From an uncultured Flavobacteriaceae bacterium (GTDB taxonomy: Bacteria > Bacteroidota > Bacteroidia > Flavobacteriales > Flavobacteriaceae): 64,000 nt of DNA. Of the stretch, positions 51,950-59,625 are shown one piece after another. Numbering within the stretch: the stretch's first letter is position 1; each line of letters starts with the position of its first letter. The stretch spans positions 1-64,000 of the forward strand of contig CAKZOO010000107.1 in assembly GCA_937136455.1 (NCBI GenBank). The letters are read 5' to 3'. The notes under the pieces are model-generated. The model did no database searches. It was not told the origin of the DNA and saw nothing but the letters and a program-made list of their open reading frames with translations. Both the position numbers and the translations under genes were made by a program.

Positions 51950-52449
51950 GTAGTTTTATTGTATTATAATAGTAGTATCTAAATTAATAATTGAATATTA
52001 TTTAAAATGTTGATAGTCAATTACATAAAATTTTAATAATACTTATTTTATGATTTACCCTATTTTTATAAAAAATCACGTATTATATATAATAGTATGT
52101 ATAACTATTGTAATTTATTTCAAAATATTCATTTGTTCATTGATATTAATTATGGTAAAATTTTATAAAATAATTCAAAATAAGTATGTTTAGATGAATA
52201 TTATTGAAAATATTAACGAATAATAGCTTGCATTTGAATATTCTTAAAAAAGATATTTTAAATTTAAAATGAGAGAAATTACTTGAGTTGTGTTTTATAA
52301 GTTTTCGTTAATTTTTTAAAAAAAAATAGGATGAACAGTTGTTTTTATCGGTTATTTAAAGTCAACATGTCGTGTGATGTATAAAATAAATTACTTTTAT
52401 AAAACGGTACATTATTTGATGTAGCTCTATAGAATTAATTTTTTTAACT
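51950..52449. other. A/T-rich non-coding spacer
   Basis: About 500 bp between the divergent upxY promoter and the gene at 52450. It is extremely A/T-rich, full of short A- and T-runs, with stops in all frames. I see no RNA gene, long palindrome or terminator. It could hold upstream activator sites or be decayed DNA. Confidence 0.6.
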
Positions 52450-52902
52450 ATGAAAACACTATTCTTATTATTTGCATTAGGTTTATTTTCTTTGAATGTT
52501 GTTGCTCAAGATACCATTGAGGCCAAAGAATTGTCAAAGAAGGAATTGAAGAAGTTACAAAAGGAGCTCAGGAAAAAGGAAGAAGCTTCTCAGTACAATG
52601 AATATCATGTCGATGTAAATGCGCCATCTTTAGCTAGAGCCATTCGTTGGTATCTTGGAAATCACCGTCTTGTGAATGGAAACATCATACTTCGTGGCAA
52701 TCAATCCATGAATACGACTGATTCTTTTGTGACTTGGGATGTGGATAATATGGTACGCCGTTTTCCTCCAAATGATGTGAACCTACCATCGATTCGTTAT
52801 GTAAAGGTGTTGCGTTCCTTGTCGGAAACCAATAAATACGGTTTTTTAGGAGCCAATGGGGTCATTGTGATCAAGACCACCAATACCTATAAGGAGAAAT
52901 AA
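52450..52902 (+). CDS. Small exported protein resembling a TonB-receptor plug segment
   Basis: The 150-aa product has a clear signal peptide (about 1-19, NVVAQ), then a Lys/Glu-rich helix (KELKKLQKELRKKEE), and a C-terminal half ending SIRYVKVLRSLSETNKYGFL followed by GANGVIVIKTT. That ending matches the last part of the plug domain of SusC/TonB receptors (..VLKDAS..YG..GANGVI.I.TK). No barrel follows, so it is a free-standing plug-like protein. Its role is unknown. Confidence 0.65.
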   Translation: MKTLFLLFALGLFSLNVVAQDTIEAKELSKKELKKLQKELRKKEEASQYNEYHVDVNAPSLARAIRWYLGNHRLVNGNIILRGNQSMNTTDSFVTWDVDNMVRRFPPNDVNLPSIRYVKVLRSLSETNKYGFLGANGVIVIKTTNTYKEK

Positions 52903-52947
52903 AGAGGGGTAGCTTATTTTTCCTTTTCTTTCAATTTATATTTTCTG

Positions 52948-54204
52948 CTACAGTACCTCCAGTAATTGTTCTAAAGCGATTCCTCTAGAGCCCTTTAATA
53001 AGATGTAGGCGTTGGTGATCGGATTGCTTTTAAGATGCGCCTTGAGTGTGGTAGTGCTTTCAAAACTCGTTCTTGTGCACTCCTTAAATTCTTTTCCCAC
53101 CAAATAGATCTCGTCGCTTATTGCCAGCGCTTGATCGACCAGGTCTTGATGGGCTTTTTTGGAATACGTCCCCAGTTCTAACATGCTACCCAAGATGAGT
53201 ACCTTTGTTTTTTGGGTATGGAGGTTCTTAAAGTTCTCCAAAGCAGCTTTCATACTCGAAGGGTTGGCATTGTAGGCATCCATGATGATGTGATTGCTCC
53301 CCTTTTCGATGAGCTCTGATCGGTTGTTTTTAGGTCGGTAGTGTTCAATTGCTTCTTTAATTTTTGCAAAGGGCACCTTAAAATAGAGTCCCATACTGAT
53401 CGCTACCGCGATATTATCAGCATTATAGGCTCCAATGAGTTGACTCTGCAGTAGCTGCTTTTGGTAGGTGATTGCGATCCATTCTTGATTTGTGTGTATC
53501 TGACACTGATCGGATACCGTTGCGATGGTATGCGGATAATCTTGAAGGAGTTCGATTTGCTTGGGATCTTTTGGATTGTAAAAGATGGTTTGCTGATCTT
53601 CTATGAGTTTTTGGTACAGCTCAGATTTACCTTTGACCACTCCCTCTCTGGAGCCAAATCCTTCCAAATGGGCATCCCCGAAATTGGTGATGTATCCGTA
53701 ATTGGGTTTTGCAATCGTTGCTAGTGCCTGAATTTCTTTGAGCTGATTGGCACCCATCTCAACAATGGCGATCTCGGTCTCTTTGGTGAGCCGAAGTAGG
53801 GTAAGGGGAACTCCAATATGATTGTTGAAGTTGCCTTTGGTTGCTAGGGTATTGTAGGTTGTTTTAAGCACAGCATAAATGAGCTCCTTGGTGGTCGTTT
53901 TTCCATTGGAACCCGTTAGAGCAATGATGGGAGTCTTGCAATAATCTCTATGGGTAGTTGCAAGTTCTTGTAGTGCTTTAAGGCTGTTTGGAACTAATAG
54001 GTATCTCGGATCTTCTTTAAGGTAGTGCGGGTCATCAATAACTGCAAATGAAGCACCTTTTTCTAAGGCCTGCTGTGCGAACTGATTGCCGTTAAAGTGA
54101 TCTCCTGATAATGCAAAGAAAATCGATCCCTTGGTGATGGCTCTGCTGTCAGTGCATACTGCTCCTTGCTTTAAAAAGAGTTGATGCAATTGCTGGGCAT
54201 CCAT
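52948..54204 (-). CDS. murF: UDP-N-acetylmuramoyl-tripeptide:D-Ala-D-Ala ligase
   Basis: The 418-aa Mur ligase finishes the peptidoglycan stem peptide precursor in the cytoplasm. Signatures are ITKGSIFFALSGDHFNGNQF, the P-loop IALTGSNGKTTTKELI, NFNNHIGVPLTLLRL and IVEMGANQLKEI, and DAYNANPSSMKAAL toward the C-terminus. It is 6 nt downstream of gldJ, an association also known in other flavobacteria. Confidence 0.96.
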   Translation of the reverse strand: MDAQQLHQLFLKQGAVCTDSRAITKGSIFFALSGDHFNGNQFAQQALEKGASFAVIDDPHYLKEDPRYLLVPNSLKALQELATTHRDYCKTPIIALTGSNGKTTTKELIYAVLKTTYNTLATKGNFNNHIGVPLTLLRLTKETEIAIVEMGANQLKEIQALATIAKPNYGYITNFGDAHLEGFGSREGVVKGKSELYQKLIEDQQTIFYNPKDPKQIELLQDYPHTIATVSDQCQIHTNQEWIAITYQKQLLQSQLIGAYNADNIAVAISMGLYFKVPFAKIKEAIEHYRPKNNRSELIEKGSNHIIMDAYNANPSSMKAALENFKNLHTQKTKVLILGSMLELGTYSKKAHQDLVDQALAISDEIYLVGKEFKECTRTSFESTTTLKAHLKSNPITNAYILLKGSRGIALEQLLEVL

Positions 54205-54210
54205 AGGGAA

Positions 54211-55848
54211 TTACTTTCCGGCCTTAAAGAATGGAGTCTTGTCCTTGCCTCTTGAATCAGATCCAAGGTGTGACATCGCACATCTAAATCCAATAAAATC
54301 AGTGGCCATATAGTCTGGTAAGAATCTTCTAGTAGCAGGGTCTAACCAATAAGCTCTGTCTTTCCAAGAACCACCTTTGATGACTCTGGTATTGTCAGAG
54401 ATTAATGTCGTTCTGTTGTTGGACTTATCAAAGGCCTCGATTAAACTATCGCGCTTTTGATGCTTAGGAGCGTTGTACATTGAGTAGTTGTCCCCTTCTT
54501 GTAAGAATCGGTAGAAATCAGTTGAAGATTCTAAGTCACCATCTCGAAAGTTTCGGTTGTCACTTTTTGAAAAGTTCGCTCTTAGATAGGTGTCTTTGTC
54601 CTCAAGGGGCACTTTAACTGTTTCTCCTGGTAATGCTTTTAGTGCGAGTTTACCATTGATAAGTGTATCAAGTTGTGCCTGAGTATAGACCTGAGTTGTT
54701 CCGTCTTGACCGATTGCTGCCTTTTCATAGACATTTCCTCTAAAGTAGTTGAAGTCGCTTAGACCATCTTCGATGATCGGACGGTAAACATCTGCTACCC
54801 ATTCAGCTACGTTACCAGCCATTCCATAGAGACCAAATGCATTAGGAGGATTGTTTCGAACAGCAGTTGTGATGGACCCACCATCCTCGTGCCATCCTGC
54901 GATTCCACCGTAATCCCCTTGTGAAGTTTTAAAGTTGGCTAACTGATCACCTGCTCTTTTGTTTTTCGAAGTTCTGGTGTAGTTGCCATCCCATGGATAT
55001 TTCTTTCTACCTCTGTAATTGTTGTATTCTCTGTTTTCTGCCTGAGCCTGAGCTGCGTATTCCCATTCAGCTTCTGTTGGAAGTCTGTATTCAGGAAGAA
55101 GTACTCCTGAGTTGGTCGTGGCATAGACATTTTCAGTGTCTTTCTTTTGCTTTCCTTGTAATTCATCGATCACCGAATTGTAGGAAGCAGAAGGATTGTT
55201 GATGTAGGTTTGCGTATTAAATGGCGTCGCATTGTCCTTGGTGAGTGGAGCGTAGAAGGCTTCTTCGGACAAATACCCTTTTTCAACAAGAACGCGCTCA
55301 TTGACGCGGTCTGTTCTCCATTTAGCATAGTTCTTAGCTTGAACCCAACTTACTCCAACCACTGGATGATCTGAATAGGCTGGATGTCTGAGGTAGTAAT
55401 TTACCATGTCCTCATTGTAAGAGAGTTGATTTCTCCAAACCAAGGTGTCTGGTAAGGCTGCCTCATAGATGCCTTTGTATTGTTCCTCTGATGGAGGATA
55501 GACTGTTTTTAGATAGGTGAGGTATTCCATATACATCTGATTGGTTACCTCAGTTTCATCTAAATAAAAAGATTTTACATATTGTTGAGTGGGGATATTG
55601 TTCCAATCACGCATGACATCGTCTTGGATTCTTCCCATGGTAAAGGTGCCACCTTCTATAAAGACTAATCCAGGAGCTTTTTGTTGTCCTTTAAATTGGT
55701 TATTGTAGTTAAACATACTCTCTTTAGAATTAATCTTCCATCCAGTTCCTTGAGAAACACTGGATTTTGATCCAATTTTTGAGCAGCTCATGGTGATGAG
55801 CCCACTAAGAGCGATATAGGCAACTGTTTTAAATAACTTCATCTTCAT
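54211..55848 (-). CDS. gldJ: Gliding motility / type IX secretion lipoprotein GldJ
   Basis: The 545-aa lipoprotein has a leader ending ALSGLITMSC (Cys22). Most of the chain is a formylglycine-generating-enzyme-like domain (FIEGGTFTMGRIQDD near residue 60, SYYLDETEVT-type motif FYLDETEVTNQMYMEYL, RLPTEAEWEYAAQAQ, GNVAEWVADVY and KGGSWKDRAYWL). This matches GldJ, which acts with GldK in the secretion/gliding machinery. GldK is a close relative, but the linkage to porV and murF favours GldJ. Confidence 0.93.
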   Translation of the reverse strand: MKMKLFKTVAYIALSGLITMSCSKIGSKSSVSQGTGWKINSKESMFNYNNQFKGQQKAPGLVFIEGGTFTMGRIQDDVMRDWNNIPTQQYVKSFYLDETEVTNQMYMEYLTYLKTVYPPSEEQYKGIYEAALPDTLVWRNQLSYNEDMVNYYLRHPAYSDHPVVGVSWVQAKNYAKWRTDRVNERVLVEKGYLSEEAFYAPLTKDNATPFNTQTYINNPSASYNSVIDELQGKQKKDTENVYATTNSGVLLPEYRLPTEAEWEYAAQAQAENREYNNYRGRKKYPWDGNYTRTSKNKRAGDQLANFKTSQGDYGGIAGWHEDGGSITTAVRNNPPNAFGLYGMAGNVAEWVADVYRPIIEDGLSDFNYFRGNVYEKAAIGQDGTTQVYTQAQLDTLINGKLALKALPGETVKVPLEDKDTYLRANFSKSDNRNFRDGDLESSTDFYRFLQEGDNYSMYNAPKHQKRDSLIEAFDKSNNRTTLISDNTRVIKGGSWKDRAYWLDPATRRFLPDYMATDFIGFRCAMSHLGSDSRGKDKTPFFKAGK

Positions 55849-55865
55849 CAGATTTCTTCTTCTTA

Positions 55866-55873
55866 CAAATATA
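55866..55873 (-). promoter_or_regulatory. gldJ promoter -7 box
   Basis: TATATTTG on the minus strand is a perfect -7 consensus, 17 nt before the gldJ ATG at 55848. No good -33 TTG is seen at 19-22 bp. Confidence 0.5.
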
Positions 55874-55922
55874 GTGTACTAAGTTAATATTTATTCTGCA
55901 GTTTTAAAATATCTCAAAATAT

Positions 55923-57056
55923 TTAGATCAAGTTAAAACGCACTGAAAATCGAATCGCATTTTGTAAGGGATTCAAAACGGGAGCATTGGACACCAAATA
56001 GGAAAGGTCTAAGGTGAATTGATCGAGAACAAAACCTGCTCCTAATGACATAAAGCGTTTCGATCCTTTATCAAGGTTTTCACTGAAGTAACCCATGCGC
56101 ATACTAAAGCGTTTAGAATAAGTGTATTCAGCAGAGACAGCCCAAGTTACTTCTTTGAGTTCCTCTGAAAAACCATCAGGGGCATCAAAAAATGAATTTA
56201 AAGCTCCCTCAAAATAGGGGATGTCTTGGTAGGTTTCAAAATCCAAGGCGTCTAATTGACCGTTATTGTTAAAGTCTTTCGGAGTAGGAACAAGGAGTTT
56301 GGTCGTTTCAAAAGTCAGAGCTAAAACGGAGTTTTCTGAATAGACGTAGTCGTAGCCAATACCCAATCTCAAATTGGTTGGTATAAAGAAACGCTCCCCT
56401 GTAATATCATAGGTCACTTTTGGTCCGAGATTGGAAATATTAAATCCCCATCGGTACCTTCCCTCATAGGTTCCTTTGTCTTTTAAGTCGCTGATATAAT
56501 ATCCGGACACATCCACAGCAAAGCTAGAAGCAGCTCTAGTGTCCACTGTGGTTGTTTGTGGAATCCTTAAATTGGAACGAATATAGCGACCGCTCACTCC
56601 CATGCTAAAGTTGGGATCTAATTTTAAGGAATAGGAGCCATCAACTGCAATTTCATTAGGCTTGGCAACCGAACCAGGATCCGAAGCGTATTGTCTGAGC
56701 TCAATTTCACCTAGGGTAAAGTAGCGCATTCCCAATCCAAAAGCAGAACGTTCATCTAGTTTATTAAAATACGAGAGGTTGAGTAATGCGATGTCGGTTA
56801 CAATATTTTCTAAATAGGGGTTATAGCTAAAGGCAATTTCTTGCTCTTTTTCATTAAACACGGTTTTAGCTGGATTCCACTGCATGGAATACACATCTGC
56901 AGAAGTGGCCACCCCCATGTCTCCAAGAGCTGCTGCTCTTGCATCAGCCGCAATATTCAAAAAAGGAACAGCGGTGACAATCACTCTGCGCTGTTCTTCT
57001 TGAGCTTGTGTAACGATGCTAAATAGTATAAATAAAAGTAGTAGTTGTTTTCTCAT
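55923..57056 (-). CDS. porV: Type IX secretion outer-membrane protein PorV
   Basis: The 377-aa product has a signal peptide (about residues 1-18, TQAQ) and a beta-barrel body that starts FLNIAADARAAALGDMGVAT, the PorV/LptO hallmark, and ends with a strand in Phe-rich FSVRFNLI. PorV shuttles secreted proteins from the translocon to the attachment complex. In related genomes porU, the sortase, sits beside porV and gldJ; it is absent here. Confidence 0.94.
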   Translation of the reverse strand: MRKQLLLLFILFSIVTQAQEEQRRVIVTAVPFLNIAADARAAALGDMGVATSADVYSMQWNPAKTVFNEKEQEIAFSYNPYLENIVTDIALLNLSYFNKLDERSAFGLGMRYFTLGEIELRQYASDPGSVAKPNEIAVDGSYSLKLDPNFSMGVSGRYIRSNLRIPQTTTVDTRAASSFAVDVSGYYISDLKDKGTYEGRYRWGFNISNLGPKVTYDITGERFFIPTNLRLGIGYDYVYSENSVLALTFETTKLLVPTPKDFNNNGQLDALDFETYQDIPYFEGALNSFFDAPDGFSEELKEVTWAVSAEYTYSKRFSMRMGYFSENLDKGSKRFMSLGAGFVLDQFTLDLSYLVSNAPVLNPLQNAIRFSVRFNLI

Positions 57057-57171
57057 ATATAAGACTTCAGCTATAAAACGAAGGTAGTGAGATATTATTG
57101 TTGAGAACTAAAATTATTAAAATTTAATTTTTTTTAATTCATTACATAATATCATTGCAAATAAAGTTAAA

Positions 57172-57228
57172 ACATGCAATATATTGCGTGTAAAGTATTA
57201 TATTTGTATATAACATGCAATATAGTGC
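57172..57228 (+). promoter_or_regulatory. Twin operators and -7 box of hipBA
   Basis: GCAATATATTGC (57176-57187), a perfect palindrome, and GCAATATAGTGC (57217-57228) are near-identical and both follow ACAT, 41 bp apart, about four helical turns. A perfect -7 box TATATTTG (57199-57206) lies between them. This arrangement suits cooperative HipB binding. Confidence 0.7.
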
Positions 57229-57230
57229 AA

Positions 57231-57533
57231 ATGAATTATAATATATTATTAAATGAGGATATACTGGTAGACCTTGGTAAAGGCTTAAGGCAACACCGAT
57301 TGAATAGTAATCTTACTGTTAAGGAATTATCAGAAAAAAGTGGTGTTAGTGAACGTACAATTGTTGGTTTTGAACTCGGAAAAAAAAATATAACACTTAT
57401 GAACCTGATAGAGCTACTTCGAGCTTTGAGATTATTAAATAATTTGGAGTCTCTATTTCCACAAATACCAATAATTAGTCCATTAGAATTGATAGAATTG
57501 GAAAAGAAAAAACGAAAAAGAGCAAGAAATTAA
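57231..57533 (+). CDS. hipB: HipB-like HTH antitoxin
   Basis: The 100-aa product is an XRE-family repressor: GKGLRQHRLNSNLTVKELSE and SGVSERTIVGFELGKKNITL form the helix-turn-helix (residues ~13-60), with a basic tail KKKRKRARN. It should bind both GCAATATA-type operators and hold HipA inactive. ATG 57231 is chosen over 57174 because the promoter and second operator lie between. It overlaps hipA by one base. Confidence 0.88.
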   Translation: MNYNILLNEDILVDLGKGLRQHRLNSNLTVKELSEKSGVSERTIVGFELGKKNITLMNLIELLRALRLLNNLESLFPQIPIISPLELIELEKKKRKRARN

Positions 57534-58795
57534 TGGGAATAGAAATTTTTATATGGGGTGTAAGAATAGGAGCAATGGTGAAAACACCTCAAGGTGTTGC
57601 GTTTGAATACGACCCCAAATTTTTAAAGACTGGTCTTGAATTATCTCCAATTAACTTGCCTTTGGAGGGTAAGAAAATATACATAAATGAAGCTGAATGG
57701 AAAGAAACAGAGGGGATACCAGGCTTAATTTATGATTCACTTCCAGATAAATTTGGTAACGATTTATTGAACACCTATTTTTCGGAAAAGGGACTTACTG
57801 AAAATGACATCGATGTATTTGCTAAACTTCAATATATAGGTAAAAGAGGTATGGGGGCTTTGGAGTTTAGTCCTGCAACTGAAATTAATCAAACGGAAGA
57901 TGTCATTTCATTAGAGGAGATAGAAAAAATATCCATGTTAAGTACACGAGGAAAAGAAGCATTAAAAACCGATATAAAAGACAAAGATGCTTTAATGCAA
58001 ATTTTGCATATCGGTACTTCTGCGGGAGGCGCCAGAGCCAAAGCATTAATAGCGATCAATAAGGAAAATGGTACTATAAAATCAGGTCAACTGCCATTAG
58101 GATCAGATTACGGTTATTATTTAATAAAAATTGATGGTGCTAATAAAACAAAATTGGAGGAGCCAAGTGGTTATGGAAGGTTAGAATTTGCTTATTCTCA
58201 AATGGCTAAAGATTGTAATATAAGAATGACAGAATGTTCTTTATATAAAAATTTACATTTTTTAACCAAAAGGTTTGATCGAGATGAGAATGGTAATAAA
58301 ATACATGTGCACTCATTATGTGGTTTATTGGGTCTTGATTATAATAAAGTTGGTCAGTATTCTTATGAGCATTACTTCATGGCTGCAAGACGCCTTGGAT
58401 TGGGGCAAAATGATATGGAAGAAATTTATAGAAGAATGGTGTTTAATGTGTTAGTTCACAATTGCGATGATCATACCAAAAACTTTTCTTTTATGATGAA
58501 TCAAAAGGGAGAGTGGTCATTAAGTCCTGCTTATGATTTGTGTTATTCGTATGACAATCAAAATGAGTGGGTAAACGGTCATAATATGAGAATCAATAAT
58601 AAACGATCAAATATTACTTATGAAGACCTGATGACTGTTGGTGAAAAATTTAATATAAAAAAGCGTAAACTAATTTTTGATAACATTAAAAAAGTAGTAG
58701 ATGCCTTTGAGCAATATGCTTTTAAAATAAAAGTGAAACAAGAGTTAGTGGATCAAGTTGAAAGAAATAGACCACGTATTGTAGCTACTTCATAA
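57533..58795 (+). CDS. hipA: HipA-family serine/threonine kinase toxin
   Basis: The 420-aa product is full length, with the N-terminal HipA domain (LELSPINLPLEGKKI) followed by the kinase. The ATP-loop motif is HIGTSAGGARAKAL, the catalytic loop is NCDDHTKNF with Asp312 and Asn317, and the metal motif LSPAYDL follows. HipA kinases phosphorylate aminoacyl-tRNA synthetases and slow growth. All catalytic residues look intact. Coupled to hipB by overlap. Confidence 0.92.
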   Translation: MGIEIFIWGVRIGAMVKTPQGVAFEYDPKFLKTGLELSPINLPLEGKKIYINEAEWKETEGIPGLIYDSLPDKFGNDLLNTYFSEKGLTENDIDVFAKLQYIGKRGMGALEFSPATEINQTEDVISLEEIEKISMLSTRGKEALKTDIKDKDALMQILHIGTSAGGARAKALIAINKENGTIKSGQLPLGSDYGYYLIKIDGANKTKLEEPSGYGRLEFAYSQMAKDCNIRMTECSLYKNLHFLTKRFDRDENGNKIHVHSLCGLLGLDYNKVGQYSYEHYFMAARRLGLGQNDMEEIYRRMVFNVLVHNCDDHTKNFSFMMNQKGEWSLSPAYDLCYSYDNQNEWVNGHNMRINNKRSNITYEDLMTVGEKFNIKKRKLIFDNIKKVVDAFEQYAFKIKVKQELVDQVERNRPRIVATS

Positions 58796-58988
58796 CAAAT
58801 GCTATTAAAGTGTCTTAGAATTATAAACTTTTAAATCTTCTCGTATTAGATATAGTTCCTTGGTCAAGCATTAGAGTAATACATTATCAGTTTAGTTCCG
58901 ATCATATTCATGAAATTTGACATAATAGGTCATACATCGAAACCGTAAGTGTTGAAGATGATTTTAAGTTAAATTTATTGATGAAAAC

Positions 58989-59008
58989 GACATATATGTC
59001 TATATTTG
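58989..59008 (+). promoter_or_regulatory. parDE operator and -7 box
   Basis: GACATATATGTC (58989-59000), a perfect 12-bp palindrome, abuts the -7 box TATATTTG (59001-59008). The parD ATG at 59035 follows 26 nt later. A half-site TGGACATA occurs between them. Confidence 0.6.
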
Positions 59009-59034
59009 ATAAATATGGACATAAATTGTATATC

Positions 59035-59256
59035 ATGAATATAAGTTTTACAAAAAAGCAAGAAGAATATATCTCGAATCAAGTGAAATCAGGGGACTAT
59101 CAAAACAACAGTGAATTGGTGAGAGATGCACTTCGCCTGCATCAAATTTATAGAGAACGATTAATAATTGATCTTCAAAGGGAAATTGAAAAAGGTTTAG
59201 AAAGCGGATATAGTAATCATACGATCAATGACATTTTAAAATCTAAATTAAAATAA
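59035..59256 (+). CDS. parD: ParD-like antitoxin
   Basis: The 73-aa product begins MNISFTKKQEEYISNQVKSG with the ribbon-helix-helix segment YQNNSELVRDALRLHQ, and a C-terminal helix with ReIEKGLESG typical of ParD. It is encoded 11 nt before the ParE-type toxin. The ATG at 59035 is preferred to earlier in-frame starts, which would begin inside or before the operator. Confidence 0.9.
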   Translation: MNISFTKKQEEYISNQVKSGDYQNNSELVRDALRLHQIYRERLIIDLQREIEKGLESGYSNHTINDILKSKLK

Positions 59257-59267
59257 TTTACAAATTA

Positions 59268-59573
59268 ATGAATACACCTCTAAAGTCATACATATTAACG
59301 AATGAGTCAGAGGTTGATCTAAATAAAATCTACGATTATACTCAAGCTAATTATTCTAGTATTAAGGCAATTGAATATCTCAAATCTTTTGAAAAACTGT
59401 TTTTATTGCTATTACAAAATCCACTTTTAGGTCGTTTAAGAAAAGAATTATACCTAGATGTTTATAGTATTAGACACAGAGAATATATAGTTTATTACAA
59501 AATTAGTTTTGAGGAACTCTTAATTATTAGAATATTACATCAAAAGAGAGATCCTATTCGTTTAATGGAATAA
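59268..59573 (+). CDS. parE: ParE/RelE-family toxin
   Basis: The 101-aa product has the ParE pattern: ESEVDLNKIYDYTQANYSSI near the N-terminus, NPLLGRLRKEL in the middle, YSIRHREYIVYYKI and a C-terminal RILHQKRDPIRLM. ParE toxins poison gyrase; RelE relatives cut mRNA. The sequence favours ParE because its partner is ParD-like. A hairpin terminator follows immediately. Confidence 0.92.
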   Translation: MNTPLKSYILTNESEVDLNKIYDYTQANYSSIKAIEYLKSFEKLFLLLLQNPLLGRLRKELYLDVYSIRHREYIVYYKISFEELLIIRILHQKRDPIRLME

Positions 59574-59576
59574 AAA

Positions 59577-59599
59577 AAACCACTCGATAGGAGTGGTTT
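59577..59599. terminator. Terminator between parE and pdhC
   Basis: AAACCACTC and GAGTGGTTT pair around GATAG. A T-run follows on the minus strand, so it is mainly the pdhAC terminator, though it can also act on parDE. Confidence 0.8.
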
Positions 59600-59625
59600 C
59601 ATTAAAAGTTTGGTGTTGATATGAT

